Made by a program: the position numbers and the translations under genes. Under the pieces are notes generated by a model, which saw nothing but the letters and a program-made list of their open reading frames with translations, ran no database searches and was not told the origin of the DNA. From contig CANDKY010000006.1 of the NCBI GenBank assembly GCA_947385425.1, positions 1-62,765 on the forward strand: 62,765 nucleotides of DNA, read 5' to 3'. This stretch comes from an uncultured Lachnospiraceae bacterium. GTDB lineage: Bacteria; Bacillota; Clostridia; Lachnospirales; Lachnospiraceae. Positions 1-8,774 of this stretch are shown here, piece after piece. Every line of letters begins with the position of its first letter. Position 1 is the stretch's first letter.

Positions 1-2
1 AC

Positions 3-425
3 CCTGCAAGGTCAGTAGCGGCATGGGGGCGTTATGCGCAGTATCTGACAGAAAACCATGGCCTGTCTGATATTTTTGGAGACGGCTCACCCATTGGCAG
101 ACTGTATGAACTTGACGGATGTGTTTTGCTGATTGGCGTTGGTTATGACAAGAATACTTCCCTTCATTTGGCGGATGTAAGGGCTGAATATCCAAATAAG
201 CATATGGTCATAGAAAGCAGCGCCATACAGCTTGACGGGCAGCGGATATGGAAATCTTATGAGACCTTAGCTGTAGATGGGGAAGATTTTCCGGCAATAG
301 GGGAGGCATTTGAGCAGACAGGGAAGGTGCGCCATGCAGCTTTAGGAAATGGCATTCTTTCCATGATGAGCCAAAGGGCGCTGGTGGATTTTGCTGTGGA
401 ATGGATAGGGGAAAACAGAAAATGA
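3..425 (+). CDS. AAC(3)-family aminoglycoside N-acetyltransferase, 3' part
   Basis: The reading frame is already open at the left edge (codons start at position 3), so the 5' part of the gene lies outside the window. The visible ~140 residues begin PARSVAAWG and continue through IFGDGSPIGRLYELDG and LLIGVGYDKNTSLHLAD to the TAA before 425. This matches the C-terminal half of the acetyl-CoA-dependent AAC(3) fold (Antibiotic_NAT family), whose members acetylate the 3-amino group of 2-deoxystreptamine aminoglycosides; many chromosomal members have no proven drug substrate. A major facilitator transporter follows after 40 bp, which could be co-transcribed. Family assignment is firm; actual resistance activity is not shown. 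Confidence 0.85.
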   Translation, partial: PARSVAAWGRYAQYLTENHGLSDIFGDGSPIGRLYELDGCVLLIGVGYDKNTSLHLADVRAEYPNKHMVIESSAIQLDGQRIWKSYETLAVDGEDFPAIGEAFEQTGKVRHAALGNGILSMMSQRALVDFAVEWIGENRK

Positions 426-465
426 CGGGGCGCCGGACAGCATTTAACAAACGGGGGATTCTATT

Positions 466-1644
466 ATGGATAAAAGTTATAATAAAACATTGTATGCCTG
501 TTTTATCGGATATATTGTACAGGCGATTGTAAACAATTTTGTTCCGCTCCTTTTCCTGACTTTCCATAGCAGTTATGGTATACCGATGACGAAGATTACG
601 CTGCTTATTACATTTAATTTTGGATTACAGTTGTCTGTGGATGTCCTTTCGGTTGCTTTTGTTGACAGGATAGGTTATCGTGCCTCGATGATTATTGCCC
701 ACATCTGTGCTGCGGCGGGCTTCGTATTTCTGGCTGTCTTGCCGGATATGTTTGGAAATGCTTTTACAGGATTGATGATTGCCGTTGCCGTATATGCTGT
801 GGGAGGCGGATTGTTAGAGGTATTGGTAAGCCCTGTCATGGAAGCCTGCCCTACCTCAAATAAAGAGAAAGCCATGAGCCTGCTCCATTCCTTTTACTGT
901 TGGGGGCATATGGCGGTCGTGCTGGTATCGACGGCTTTTTTTTATCTGTTCGGTATAGAAAACTGGAGGATTATGGCATGCATTTGGGCAGTCGTTCCTT
1001 TTGCAAATATGATACTATTTACAAAAGTACCTATCGCTTCTTTGCTCGAAGAAGGGGAAAAGGGACTGACCATTGGACAGCTTTTCCGTAAGAAGATATT
1101 CTGGGTGCTGATGGTAATGATGATATGCGCCGGAGCAAGCGAACAGGCAGTAAGCCAGTGGGCGTCTGTCTTTGCGGAGACGGGACTTCATGTAAGCAAA
1201 ACAGTAGGGGATTTAGCAGGGCCAATGTTGTTTGCATTTCTGATGGGCAGCGCCAGGGCCTTTTATGGAAAATACGGAGAACGGATTGACTTGGACCGGT
1301 TTATGATCGGCAGCAGTATTTTGTGTATCATTGCATATCTATGTATTTCACTTGTGCCAAGCCCGATAGTTGGTTTTATCGGCTGCGCATTATGCGGCCT
1401 GTCAGTTGGTATCATGTGGCCGGGGGTATTTAGTAAGGCGGCAGCATCGGACAGCAAAGGCGGCACTGCAATGTTTGCGTTACTTGCATTGGCAGGCGAT
1501 GTCGGATGCGCGGGAGGGCCTACGGTAATTGGAGTGGTTTCGGGCGCTTTGGACAATAATCTTAAAATGGGTTTTTTAGCAGGGGTGTTGTTTCCAATAC
1601 TGCTATTGATAGGTATATATTTGTGCCGGATATGGAACAGATAA
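466..1644 (+). CDS. MFS transporter
   Basis: A 392-residue, strongly hydrophobic protein with about twelve predicted membrane segments, the size expected for the major facilitator superfamily. The N-terminus (YNKTLYACFIGYIVQAIVNN) resembles the first helix of sugar/fucose-permease-like MFS proteins, and there is a charged loop near residues 190-205 between the two six-helix halves. It starts at the ATG at 466 behind a GGGG-rich but weak ribosome site. It follows the AAC(3) gene by 40 bp on the same strand. Substrate is unknown; efflux or sugar-type transport are both possible. The stop is followed at once by the remnant of a toxin gene on the other strand. Confidence 0.85.
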   Translation: MDKSYNKTLYACFIGYIVQAIVNNFVPLLFLTFHSSYGIPMTKITLLITFNFGLQLSVDVLSVAFVDRIGYRASMIIAHICAAAGFVFLAVLPDMFGNAFTGLMIAVAVYAVGGGLLEVLVSPVMEACPTSNKEKAMSLLHSFYCWGHMAVVLVSTAFFYLFGIENWRIMACIWAVVPFANMILFTKVPIASLLEEGEKGLTIGQLFRKKIFWVLMVMMICAGASEQAVSQWASVFAETGLHVSKTVGDLAGPMLFAFLMGSARAFYGKYGERIDLDRFMIGSSILCIIAYLCISLVPSPIVGFIGCALCGLSVGIMWPGVFSKAAASDSKGGTAMFALLALAGDVGCAGGPTVIGVVSGALDNNLKMGFLAGVLFPILLLIGIYLCRIWNR

Positions 1645-1780
1645 TGTAGCGGAATGTCATACAGCCGTTCCGCTCGATATCGTGAATGAGCTGGTTGATC
1701 CGCTTTAGTGTTTTTTTATCCTGCGTCTGCCAGTAGAGGTAGTCCTCCCAGGCATCGTCCGACCATATTTTTTCACTCAT
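1562..1780 (-). pseudogene. YoeB-like toxin remnant
   Basis: The first ~39 residues (MSEKIWSDDAWEDYLYWQTQ and on to HDIERNG) are typical of the YoeB mRNA-interferase family, which cleaves mRNA in the ribosomal A site. After about 1660 the frame leaves the family: the conserved region with the catalytic Glu, Arg and His is absent and the tail reads into the antisense of the MFS gene. Full-length YoeB is ~85 residues. The start overlaps the end of the antitoxin gene by 8 bp, the usual TA arrangement. The break lies next to a short inverted repeat (GCGGAA...TTCCGC, about 1649-1673). I infer an inactive toxin truncated by deletion or insertion. Confidence 0.8.
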
Positions 1781-2042
1781 CGTCCACCTCGATCAGTTCA
1801 TGAGCGGTGCCTTTACCGGATCTTAGTTCCTGGACAGATTTCTTCACATAGGCCATGTTTGCCTCGGAGAAGAATGGGTCGGTAGCCTGGGAGATCTCAA
1901 ACGGGATGCGGTTTTCACGTAAAACTGCTTTCACAAAAAGATTGATTGCGGTAGAAGTATTCAAGCCTACATTGGAGCAGAAGGTGTCAAAGCGGGCCTT
2001 GTCTTTTTCGTCTACTCTTGCGGTTAAGGTTGCCAATGCCAT
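1773..2042 (-). CDS. RelB/DinJ-family antitoxin
   Basis: An 89-residue protein starting MALATLTARVDEKDKARFDTF, with the ribbon-helix-helix DNA-binding region in residues 1-45 (TSTAINLFVKAVLRENRIPF) and an acidic C-terminus that would wrap the toxin. A good ribosome site (GAAAGGAGAG in mRNA sense) precedes the ATG. It belongs to the RelB/DinJ family that represses its own promoter and neutralises YafQ/RelE/YoeB-type toxins. The adjacent toxin is truncated, so this is now effectively a solitary antitoxin. It may still repress its own promoter or act on toxins encoded elsewhere. Confidence 0.88.
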   Translation of the reverse strand: MALATLTARVDEKDKARFDTFCSNVGLNTSTAINLFVKAVLRENRIPFEISQATDPFFSEANMAYVKKSVQELRSGKGTAHELIEVDDE

Positions 2043-2449
2043 AGATATCTCTCCTTTCGTATTCGGGTTGTGATTATTATAGCACTATTGTATGCTGAAA
2101 GCAAGCGTATGTATTACATATGGGATAAGATTTACATAAATTACCGGTTTTATGGGCTTATCCTTTCTTTTCTCAATGATTTTAATGGATGCCAGGTCCT
2201 TTTGCCATAGAAAATTTTAGGAAATGTGAAGAATAATGCCAAAATGATGCAGTTTTGACGCATTTCTATTATATAATAAAAAACGGGTTCCTTCCCCAAC
2301 CGGAAGATACTGTCCTGCACCGGCTGGACGGAGCATTGGGAGAGCGGAAAGATGGGAAAATAGAAAGATGGAATAAAATGAAAAATAGAATGGAAAATAA
2401 AATGGGAAAGAAGAACGGAGAAAAGGGTGGAAAGAAGGGGGCAAAAAGC
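2043..2449. other. Divergent intergenic region with purine-rich leader
   Basis: Between the antitoxin (minus strand) and the secreted protein at 2450 (plus strand). It should hold both promoters. From about 2330 to 2449 the plus strand is almost purely A/G with irregular GGAAAAT/GGAAAAGA-type units, similar in character to the leader of the sortase-adhesin gene. The frame of the next gene stays open through this part, so a start at 2378 or 2402 cannot be excluded. Confidence 0.5.
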
Positions 2450-4267
2450 ATGGGAAATAGAAGATATATAAAGGCAGGTATATTTTTATTCGGATGCCTT
2501 TTTTTCGTTTCCGGGGCTGGGGGCAGGGCGGAAGGGAAGAAGGATGCTTTGGGCAGTATTCCTGAAGAAAAATCCTGCGGACTGTCCGCAAATTATTTTG
2601 CGAAAGTTACTGATGCAGATCCGTGGGCGGGAAAAGCGGTTTCTTCCGGATACATGCGCCGGGAGCCGGAAAAAGAGGGCAGGGATAAGAAGGGGGGAGA
2701 GATTGTACTGGGGGATGCCGATCTCAGGGAAATGGTTTATGAAAAGCTGGGGAAGGCGTCAGGCAGCCCGCTGTATGAAGAGGAACTGCAAAAGCTGGAA
2801 GGGCGGCTGGAGCTGACGGGGGTTGTCAATATATCCCTTGGAGCTGATCTGGATTTTATCAGGGCTTACTGTGATACGGGCAGTGTATATGAATGGGAAG
2901 TGGTTTTTACGCCGGATTTGCATGGATGGGAAGAGGGGCAGTTGGCGGGCCTGGGAGATTTGGAACAGCGGGTTAAAATATGCGGCAGTGATGGGACGGT
3001 GCCGGCCAGTGTACTGCCTTTTTTTACCGGGACCAGTGAACTGATATTTGAGTTTGACGATACGGAAGGAAAAATACCGGAGGGGAAATCCTTCCCTGCC
3101 CAGGTGAAAACGGTAGGTTTATATCAGTTTGCAGAGGGAAAGTACAGTAACCTGCTGCAAAATATGCGGGAATCGGAAGTGGAGCAGTTGGTTTTGTACG
3201 ATGCGATTCCGGGAGAGGGGAAGAATTGTTTTTGGCTGGATCAGGCGGCGGGAATGAAGAAGCTGGAATATCTGGATGCCGGGAGCAGTTTCCTGCGGGT
3301 GCGGGAACCGGAAAGCCTGGAAGGGATGGGGCTGCGTGAGCTGTGCGGGGCAATGGATACGGCAACCGGATTAGATTTTCTTAAGAAGCTGGAGAAATTG
3401 GAGAAGGTGACGCTGGCAGTCACAGAGGAGTCGGATTTAGAACCTTTGCTTGCGGAAGAAGGGCTGGCGCTGCGTCTGACTTTCTGCCGGGAAATGGCGG
3501 AATTTGAAGAGGGTATTTATACCGGGGAAGGCTCAGTGGTTAACGGCAGCCTGGATAGAATGCTGGATTGGAAAGAGGATAAGGAGGAAGAGGGGAATTT
3601 CCTGGCGATTTATCAGAGATACGCGGATGAGGGAAGGAGGGTGGAGTGCTTTTCCGTCCGCGGATGGGGGGAAGAGGAGGAAATGTATAATGTCAGGACT
3701 TTCCTGCGGGTAACGGATGGGAAACGGGTTTATGAACTGGATCCGGAAGATGGGGAGTGGGGGTTTGGCGATTACCGTCAGGATTATGTGAGCCTGAAGG
3801 ATATAAATTTTGACGGGGTTAAGGATATCACCCTGGATATGGGCAGCTTCGGGAACCAGGGCGCCAGCTATGAGGCGGGGTGGATATGGGACAGTGGGCG
3901 CGGGGAATATATCCGCTGCGATACATATAATAAAATTGTCAATCCCCGGGTGGACGGCGAACACAAATTGGTGCGGAGCAGTTGGCGTAACTGGGCGGCT
4001 TCCCATAGCTGGGCAATATACCGGTACGAAAACGGGGAGTTTGTGATGAAAAGCGAACTGACGGAGGAACTGCTCTATGGGGAGCAGATACCGGAGGGGA
4101 TGGAGGTGCCGGAAAATGCCGAGGTGTGGCAGTGGGTGGAACGGATATATGAGGACGGGAAAGTGGCGGAGACGAGAAGTTTTGTGATTGCCCATGTGGA
4201 AGGGGAGAAAGACGAGTACCCGGAGGCTTATGAAAAATTTTATGAGGAGGACAGTTATTGGGGGTGA
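2450..4267 (+). CDS. Secreted or lipid-anchored protein of unknown function
   Basis: A 605-residue product if translation begins at ATG 2450, chosen because AGAAGGGGG lies about 8 bases upstream; starts at 2378 and 2402 are also in frame. The N-terminus MGNRRYIKAGIFLFGCLFFV is a signal sequence; LFGC could be a lipobox, but the hydrophobic stretch continues past the Cys, so ordinary secretion is equally likely. The middle (about residues 150-330) has leucine-spaced segments resembling degenerate leucine-rich repeats. The C-terminal third holds an acidic DINFDGVKDITLD motif like the Ca-binding-type repeats of XAC2610-like proteins, followed by an aromatic-rich segment. No enzyme motif was found. 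The tgt gene follows. Confidence 0.7.
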   Translation: MGNRRYIKAGIFLFGCLFFVSGAGGRAEGKKDALGSIPEEKSCGLSANYFAKVTDADPWAGKAVSSGYMRREPEKEGRDKKGGEIVLGDADLREMVYEKLGKASGSPLYEEELQKLEGRLELTGVVNISLGADLDFIRAYCDTGSVYEWEVVFTPDLHGWEEGQLAGLGDLEQRVKICGSDGTVPASVLPFFTGTSELIFEFDDTEGKIPEGKSFPAQVKTVGLYQFAEGKYSNLLQNMRESEVEQLVLYDAIPGEGKNCFWLDQAAGMKKLEYLDAGSSFLRVREPESLEGMGLRELCGAMDTATGLDFLKKLEKLEKVTLAVTEESDLEPLLAEEGLALRLTFCREMAEFEEGIYTGEGSVVNGSLDRMLDWKEDKEEEGNFLAIYQRYADEGRRVECFSVRGWGEEEEMYNVRTFLRVTDGKRVYELDPEDGEWGFGDYRQDYVSLKDINFDGVKDITLDMGSFGNQGASYEAGWIWDSGRGEYIRCDTYNKIVNPRVDGEHKLVRSSWRNWAASHSWAIYRYENGEFVMKSELTEELLYGEQIPEGMEVPENAEVWQWVERIYEDGKVAETRSFVIAHVEGEKDEYPEAYEKFYEEDSYWG

Positions 4268-4391
4268 AAAAATCTGATTGCAAAACTCCAGGTAAAATCG
4301 TAAAATAGGAAGGATATTGAATATTTTTTGAAAAACAGTTCCGCAGATTCTTGTAACTGGTATGGGACAGATTCACTTGGAGGAAAGAAAA

Positions 4392-5522
4392 ATGTATAAG
4401 TTATTAAAGCGGGAAGGAAGGGCAAAGCGCGGGGAACTCCACACAGTGCATGGGGTTATCCAGACGCCGGTATTCATGAATGTGGGGACGGCGGCGGCCA
4501 TCAAGGGCGCAGTATCTACCGAAGATTTGGAGCAGATAAAGACGCAGGTAGAGCTGTCCAACACCTATCACCTGCATGTAAGGCCCGGTGATGAGGTAGT
4601 AAGGAAAATGGGCGGACTGCACAGGTTTATGTCATGGGACAGGCCCATCCTTACGGATTCCGGAGGCTTTCAGGTGTTTTCGCTGGCTTCCCTGCGTAAG
4701 ATTAAAGAGGAAGGGGTATATTTTCATTCCCATGTGGACGGGCGGAAGATATTCATGGGGCCGGAGGAGAGTATGCGGATCCAGTCTAACCTGGCCTCTA
4801 CGATAGCTATGGCATTTGACGAATGCCCTTCCAGCAGGGCGGACAGAAAATATGTGCAGGATTCGGCGGACAGGACGGCGAGGTGGCTGGAACGGTGCAG
4901 GAAGGAACTGGAAAGGTTAAACGGCCTGGAGGATACCATCAATAAAAAGCAGCTTTTGTTCGGGATTAACCAGGGGGCTGTCTTTGATGATATACGGATT
5001 AACCATGCGAAACGGATTGCGGAGATGGAGTTGGACGGCTATGCCATCGGGGGATTGGCAGTAGGGGAAAGCCATGAAGAAATGTACCATATATTGGAAG
5101 AAACAGTCCCTTATCTTCCGGCGGATAAGCCTACCTATCTGATGGGCGTGGGAACGCCGGCCAATATTTTGGAAGGCGTGGAAAGAGGGGTGGACTTTTT
5201 TGACTGTGTATATCCTACCAGAAACGGGAGGCACGGGCATTTATATACCAATCATGGGAAAATCAATTTGTTTAACGCGAAATATGAACTGGACGGGAGG
5301 CCGATAGAAGAGGGATGTGGCTGTCCGGCATGCAGACGGTATTCCAGGGCCTATATCCGGCACCTTTTGAAAGCAAAGGAAATGCTGGGCATGCGGTTGT
5401 GCGTGCTCCATAACCTGTATTTCTATAATACCATGATGGAAGAAATCCGGGACGCGCTTGACGCGGGGGAGTTTGCGGCATATAAGGAACGGAAATTAAG
5501 CGGTTTTAGCAGTTTAGCATAA
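4392..5522 (+). CDS. tgt: tRNA-guanine transglycosylase
   Basis: A 376-residue enzyme that swaps guanine-34 of GUN-anticodon tRNAs for preQ1 in queuosine synthesis. The start at 4392 is preferred over the in-frame 4362 because GGAGGAAAG sits at 4379-4387. Visible features are the substrate-binding TDSGGFQVFSL segment, the catalytic Asp271 in DFFDCVYPTR, and the zinc ligands Cys309, Cys311, Cys314 and His340 (CGCPAC...H). Length and motifs are standard for bacterial Tgt. It stands alone here, without queA, ruvB or yajC neighbours, and is followed by the rplS promoter. Confidence 0.97.
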   Translation: MYKLLKREGRAKRGELHTVHGVIQTPVFMNVGTAAAIKGAVSTEDLEQIKTQVELSNTYHLHVRPGDEVVRKMGGLHRFMSWDRPILTDSGGFQVFSLASLRKIKEEGVYFHSHVDGRKIFMGPEESMRIQSNLASTIAMAFDECPSSRADRKYVQDSADRTARWLERCRKELERLNGLEDTINKKQLLFGINQGAVFDDIRINHAKRIAEMELDGYAIGGLAVGESHEEMYHILEETVPYLPADKPTYLMGVGTPANILEGVERGVDFFDCVYPTRNGRHGHLYTNHGKINLFNAKYELDGRPIEEGCGCPACRRYSRAYIRHLLKAKEMLGMRLCVLHNLYFYNTMMEEIRDALDAGEFAAYKERKLSGFSSLA

Positions 5523-5540
5523 AAAACATGAAGAAAAATA

Positions 5541-5569
5541 TTGCAATTTTTCGTATATTATGGTAAAGT
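5541..5569 (+). promoter_or_regulatory. Predicted sigma-A promoter of rplS
   Basis: TTGCAA (5541-5546), a 17-base spacer and TAAAGT (5564-5569) lie just after the tgt stop. Transcription from here would start near 5576 and give rplS a leader of about 155 bases. Confidence 0.6.
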
Positions 5570-5575
5570 ATCCAT

Positions 5576-5731
5576 GTTGCGAATAAGGGATGGTCCTCTG
5601 TTATCGATATTTTCAGTATGCGGAGCAGTGTGAAGAGTTTTTCATGGCTGGTTTGTGGTGTTGCGGCATATCAGCCGCCGTATATTTAAGATAGCGTATA
5701 TTAAGAACATCTGGGTATGAAGGAGGCACAT
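5576..5731 (+). promoter_or_regulatory. Long 5' leader of rplS, possible autoregulatory element
   Basis: The untranslated leader inferred from the promoter at 5541-5569 contains a short hairpin (GCGGC...GCCGC, about 5664-5680) and other pairable segments ahead of the AAGGAGG ribosome site at 5720-5726. L19 leaders that bind the protein and control its own synthesis are known in other Firmicutes. I cannot confirm the consensus structure here, so this is a suggestion only. Confidence 0.3.
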
Positions 5732-6073
5732 ATGAACGATATTATCAGAGAAATTGAATCGGCTCAATTAAAAGAGAATGTCCCGGAATTTTGCGTGGGT
5801 GATACCGTTAAGGTTTACGGTAAGATCAGGGAAGGGAATCATGAGAGGATCCAGGTATTTGAAGGGACTGTTTTGAAGAAGCAGGGCGGCGGCAACAGGG
5901 CTACTTTTACAATCAGGAAAACTTCCAACGGAATCGGTGTTGAGAAGACCTGGCCGTTACATTCCCCGAATGTGGAGAAAGTGGAAGTGGTAAGGAGAGG
6001 TAAAGTAAGAAGGGCAAAACTGTATTACTTAAGAGACCGCGTAGGTAAGAAAGCGAAAGTAAAAGAAAAGTAA
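5732..6073 (+). CDS. rplS: 50S ribosomal protein L19
   Basis: A 113-residue protein with the L19 signature: [20 protein letters not shown] at residues 25-44, [20 protein letters not shown] in the centre and [20 protein letters not shown] near the end. L19 sits at the 30S/50S interface. The start at 5732 follows AAGGAGG with 5-base spacing; the upstream in-frame ATG at 5717 would place the ribosome site inside the gene. It opens the conserved Firmicutes cluster L19 - signal peptidase - RbgA - RNase HII - FliK-like - FlhB-like - YraN seen downstream. Confidence 0.97.
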   Translation: MNDIIREIESAQLKENVPEFCVGDTVKVYGKIREGNHERIQVFEGTVLKKQGGGNRATFTIRKTSNGIGVEKTWPLHSPNVEKVEVVRRGKVRRAKLYYLRDRVGKKAKVKEK

Positions 6074-6123
6074 TAAAGCAATCGGAGGGCAGTTACCGGC
6101 GTGTAATTGCTCTTTATTGTTTT
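6071..6123 (+). terminator. Possible rho-independent terminator after rplS
   Basis: AATAAAGCAAT (6072-6082) can pair with ATTGCTCTTTATT (6106-6118) across a bulge, followed by a short TTGTTTT tract. The loop is long, so it may be weak or act as an attenuator before the lepB/rbgA genes. Confidence 0.5.
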
Positions 6124-6235
6124 AGAGCGTGTATTGTAATCCGTTCCCGCAGCCGGTTGCCGGCTTCCCGCTATGGGGATTGGGGGAAAGGCAGTTTAAG
6201 GTATGCCCTGGAGCAGAATCATAGGATGAAAACGG

Positions 6236-6814
6236 ATGAGAAGGAAGCAAAAAGGATTAAGTTTTTATGAAAAGAAGAAGCGGATCAATGCCCATGTTTT
6301 GAGGGAAATCTTCGGCATGGTATTCGGGACTTTCGCTGCGATATTCCTTGCAGTGGTACTGACTGTCAATGTGGGGATGCGGACAAATATTGTGGGGGCC
6401 TCCATGGAACCTGTCCTGTATAACGGCGACGAAGTGTTGGTCAACCGTTTTATTTATATATTATCCAGGCCGCAGAAATATGATGTGGTAATATTCCTTC
6501 CGGGAGGGAACCCTAATTCACATTATTATGTGAAGCGGGTGGTGGCCGTGCCGGGGGAAACCGTACAGATTGTGAATGGGATCCTTTATGTGGACGGCGT
6601 GCCGGAAGAGGAAAATTTTGACAAGATGGAGGACGGGGGAATTGCGGAAAGTGAGATAGTCCTTGGCGAGGACGAATATTTTGTGCTGGGCGACAACCGC
6701 AATGTCAGCGAGGACAGCCGTTCCGGCAATATCGGCCCGATCAAGAGGAGTAATATATATGGAAGAGCCTGGTTCTGCCTGAAAGGGCAGAACGGGATGG
6801 GCTTTATAGAGTGA
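6236..6814 (+). CDS. lepB: Signal peptidase I (first paralogue)
   Basis: A 192-residue type I signal peptidase of the short Gram-positive class. A basic N-terminus is followed by one membrane helix (about residues 27-46), then the extracellular catalytic domain. The catalytic Ser56 lies in GASMEP and the general-base Lys100 in HYYVKRVVAVPGE; the box GDNRNVSEDSR follows. It cleaves signal peptides of exported preproteins on the outer face of the membrane. A second, separate paralogue lies at 8223-8762, with rbgA between them. No strong ribosome site precedes ATG 6236. Confidence 0.95.
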   Translation: MRRKQKGLSFYEKKKRINAHVLREIFGMVFGTFAAIFLAVVLTVNVGMRTNIVGASMEPVLYNGDEVLVNRFIYILSRPQKYDVVIFLPGGNPNSHYYVKRVVAVPGETVQIVNGILYVDGVPEEENFDKMEDGGIAESEIVLGEDEYFVLGDNRNVSEDSRSGNIGPIKRSNIYGRAWFCLKGQNGMGFIE

Positions 6815-6893
6815 CAGGGGGATTTGCCGGGAAGCTGCGGTTTTTCGGAGTCCTGTCCCTGTTTTCGTAAGGAAAGGAGGAAATGGCAGCAGG

Positions 6894-8051
6894 ATGAATT
6901 ATCAATGGTATCCCGGTCATATGATGAAAGCGAAGCGTATGATGCAGGAAAATATAAAATTGATTGATCTGGTAATCGAACTGGTGGACGCAAGAATCCC
7001 CTTGAGCAGCCGCAATCCGGACATCGATGCGCTTGTCGAAAATAAATTCCGGATTATTCTTTTGAATAAGGCGGATTTGGCGGATCCGAGGTATAATAAG
7101 GAGTGGACGGAGTATTTTAAGGCAAAGGGTTTCCGGGTGGTGGAAATAAATTCCAGAAGCGGCGCGGGGGTGAAGTCTATACAGGGCGTGGTTCAGGAGA
7201 CGTGCAGGGAGAAGACGGAGCGGGACAGGAAGCGCGGGATTGTAAACCGTCCGGTCCGGGCGATGGTGGTGGGGATACCGAATGTAGGGAAATCTACTTT
7301 CATCAATTCTTTTGCAGGAAAGGCATGTACAAAGACCGGGAATAAACCGGGAGTGACGAAGGGGAAGCAGTGGATCCGGATGAATAAAGGGCTGGAGCTT
7401 CTGGATACGCCGGGTATTCTCTGGCCGAAATTCGAGGATCAGGAAATCGGGCTGCGCCTGGCGATGATAGGCTCCATTAATGATGATATCCTGTCCATGG
7501 AGGAGCTGTCTTTGGAGCTGATTGATTATCTGCAGGAAAATTACAGGGGATTGCTGGAAGCCCGGTATGGGGGAGCAGGCAGTGCAAAAGCAGGGGAAGA
7601 GGGGGAAAGAGAAGCGCAGGAAGGCCGGGACGGCGGGAGTATGGAAGGAGGATGCCGTGGAAGCGTGGAAAATGCAGGGCAGGAAAGCGCGGAGGGTGTA
7701 AGCCGTGAAAGCGTGGAAAATGCAGGAAATTTAAGCCGTGAAAATGCAGGCCGTGAAGGTGCGGGAAGTTTAAGCCGTGAAAATGCAGGCTGTGAAGGCG
7801 CGGAAGGTGTAGGCTGTGAAAATGCAGGCTGTGAAGGTGTGGAGAGCGGAAGCGCGGAAGCGGACGGAGTCGGGAATGCCATGGGGACCGGAAGCGGGGC
7901 TGTCGAAACGCTGTACAGGATAGGAAGGAACAGACATTGCTTTTCTAAGGGAAAGGAACTGGATCTCAGGAAAGCGGCAGGTATTGTGATAGATGATTTC
8001 AGGAGCGGGAAGCTGGGAAGGATTACCTTGGAATTTCCCGACGACAGGTAG
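6894..8051 (+). CDS. rbgA: Ribosome biogenesis GTPase RbgA with repetitive insertion
   Basis: A circularly permuted GTPase (YlqF/RbgA) that helps late 50S assembly. The N-terminus NYQWYPGHMMKAKRMMQE is diagnostic; the G4 motif LNKAD (residues ~56-60) precedes G1 GIPNVGKST (~124-132) and G3 DTPGILWP, as expected for the permuted order. The protein is 385 residues instead of the usual ~285. The excess is residues ~226-337, a run of degenerate repeats of the type SRENAGCEGAEG between the GTPase and the C-terminal RNA-binding region (ETLYRIGRNR... to the end). Both flanking conserved parts look intact, so function may be retained with a flexible loop. Confidence 0.94.
   Translation: MNYQWYPGHMMKAKRMMQENIKLIDLVIELVDARIPLSSRNPDIDALVENKFRIILLNKADLADPRYNKEWTEYFKAKGFRVVEINSRSGAGVKSIQGVVQETCREKTERDRKRGIVNRPVRAMVVGIPNVGKSTFINSFAGKACTKTGNKPGVTKGKQWIRMNKGLELLDTPGILWPKFEDQEIGLRLAMIGSINDDILSMEELSLELIDYLQENYRGLLEARYGGAGSAKAGEEGEREAQEGRDGGSMEGGCRGSVENAGQESAEGVSRESVENAGNLSRENAGREGAGSLSRENAGCEGAEGVGCENAGCEGVESGSAEADGVGNAMGTGSGAVETLYRIGRNRHCFSKGKELDLRKAAGIVIDDFRSGKLGRITLEFPDDR
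7655..7860 (+). repeat. Degenerate in-frame tandem repeats inside rbgA
   Basis: Units such as AAGCCGTGAAAATGCAGGC and GTGAAGGTGCGGAAG recur with point differences and unequal length, always keeping the frame. They encode Ser/Arg-Glu-Asn-Ala-Gly-rich sequence and account for most of the extra length of RbgA. Confidence 0.8.
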
Positions 8052-8222
8052 GTTTCCATAAGTCAGAAGATTTGATTGGTATGCGCGCCGCAGTGTGTCA
8101 GGGGTTCTTTATTGATTGTTTGTGCCGCCGGAAGCGGCATGCCGGAAAGTTTGAAAGTGCCTTTCAAACTCTTTATTGGTGCAGTACCGCAAGCGGGGCT
8201 TGCGATATGCGGGGGTATATAA

Positions 8223-8762
8223 ATGAAAAAAGTTTTAAAGGAAATATTGAATACCAGTATGTATTTATTTATTGTGCTGTGCCTTACTTATATTGTGATT
8301 CATTTCGTAGGGCAGAGGACGCAGGTGGTCGGCCAGTCCATGGAAAGTACGCTGAGCAACGACGACAATCTGATTGTAGATAAATTGTCTTACCGTTTCC
8401 GGGATCCGAAACGGTTTGATATTGTAGTTTTCCCTTTTCATTATGAGGAAAATACGTATTATATCAAACGCATTATCGGTATGCCGGGAGAGACGGTTTA
8501 TATCGATGAAGAGGGAAATATTTATATTAACGATGAAGTCCTGGAGGAGGACTATGGGAAAGAGGTAATTTTGGATGCCGGGCGGGCATATGAGCCGATT
8601 ACGCTGGGGGAGGACGAATATTTTGTAATGGGCGACAACCGCAATAACAGCTCGGACAGCAGGGATCCGACCGTAGGGAATATTTCACGGAGCGATATTA
8701 TAGGCAGGGCGTGGATACGTATCTGGCCTTTAAACAAATTCGGGATTTTAAAACATCAGTAA
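8223..8762 (+). CDS. lepB: Signal peptidase I (second paralogue)
   Basis: A 179-residue type I signal peptidase: one N-terminal membrane helix (about residues 9-29), catalytic Ser39 in GQSMES, Lys82 in YYIKRIIGMPGE, and GDNRNNSSDSRD near residue 140. It is clearly related to, but distinct from, the 6236 gene (shared GEDEYFVxGDNRN). Pairs of signal peptidases are common in spore-formers. The gene lies 12 bp before rnhB, suggesting co-transcription. Between rbgA and this start is 170 bp of hairpin-rich DNA without a convincing gene. Confidence 0.95.
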   Translation: MKKVLKEILNTSMYLFIVLCLTYIVIHFVGQRTQVVGQSMESTLSNDDNLIVDKLSYRFRDPKRFDIVVFPFHYEENTYYIKRIIGMPGETVYIDEEGNIYINDEVLEEDYGKEVILDAGRAYEPITLGEDEYFVMGDNRNNSSDSRDPTVGNISRSDIIGRAWIRIWPLNKFGILKHQ

Positions 8763-8774
8763 GGCAGGTTTCTT

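Noticed and set aside
1-2042. Possible resistance transposon carrying AAC(3) and an MFS pump
   Set aside because: No transposase, integrase or terminal repeats seen in the window; the left part is outside it.
8072-8383. A 103-codon frame before the second signal peptidase
   Set aside because: It overlaps the start of the signal peptidase in another frame and has no family resemblance.
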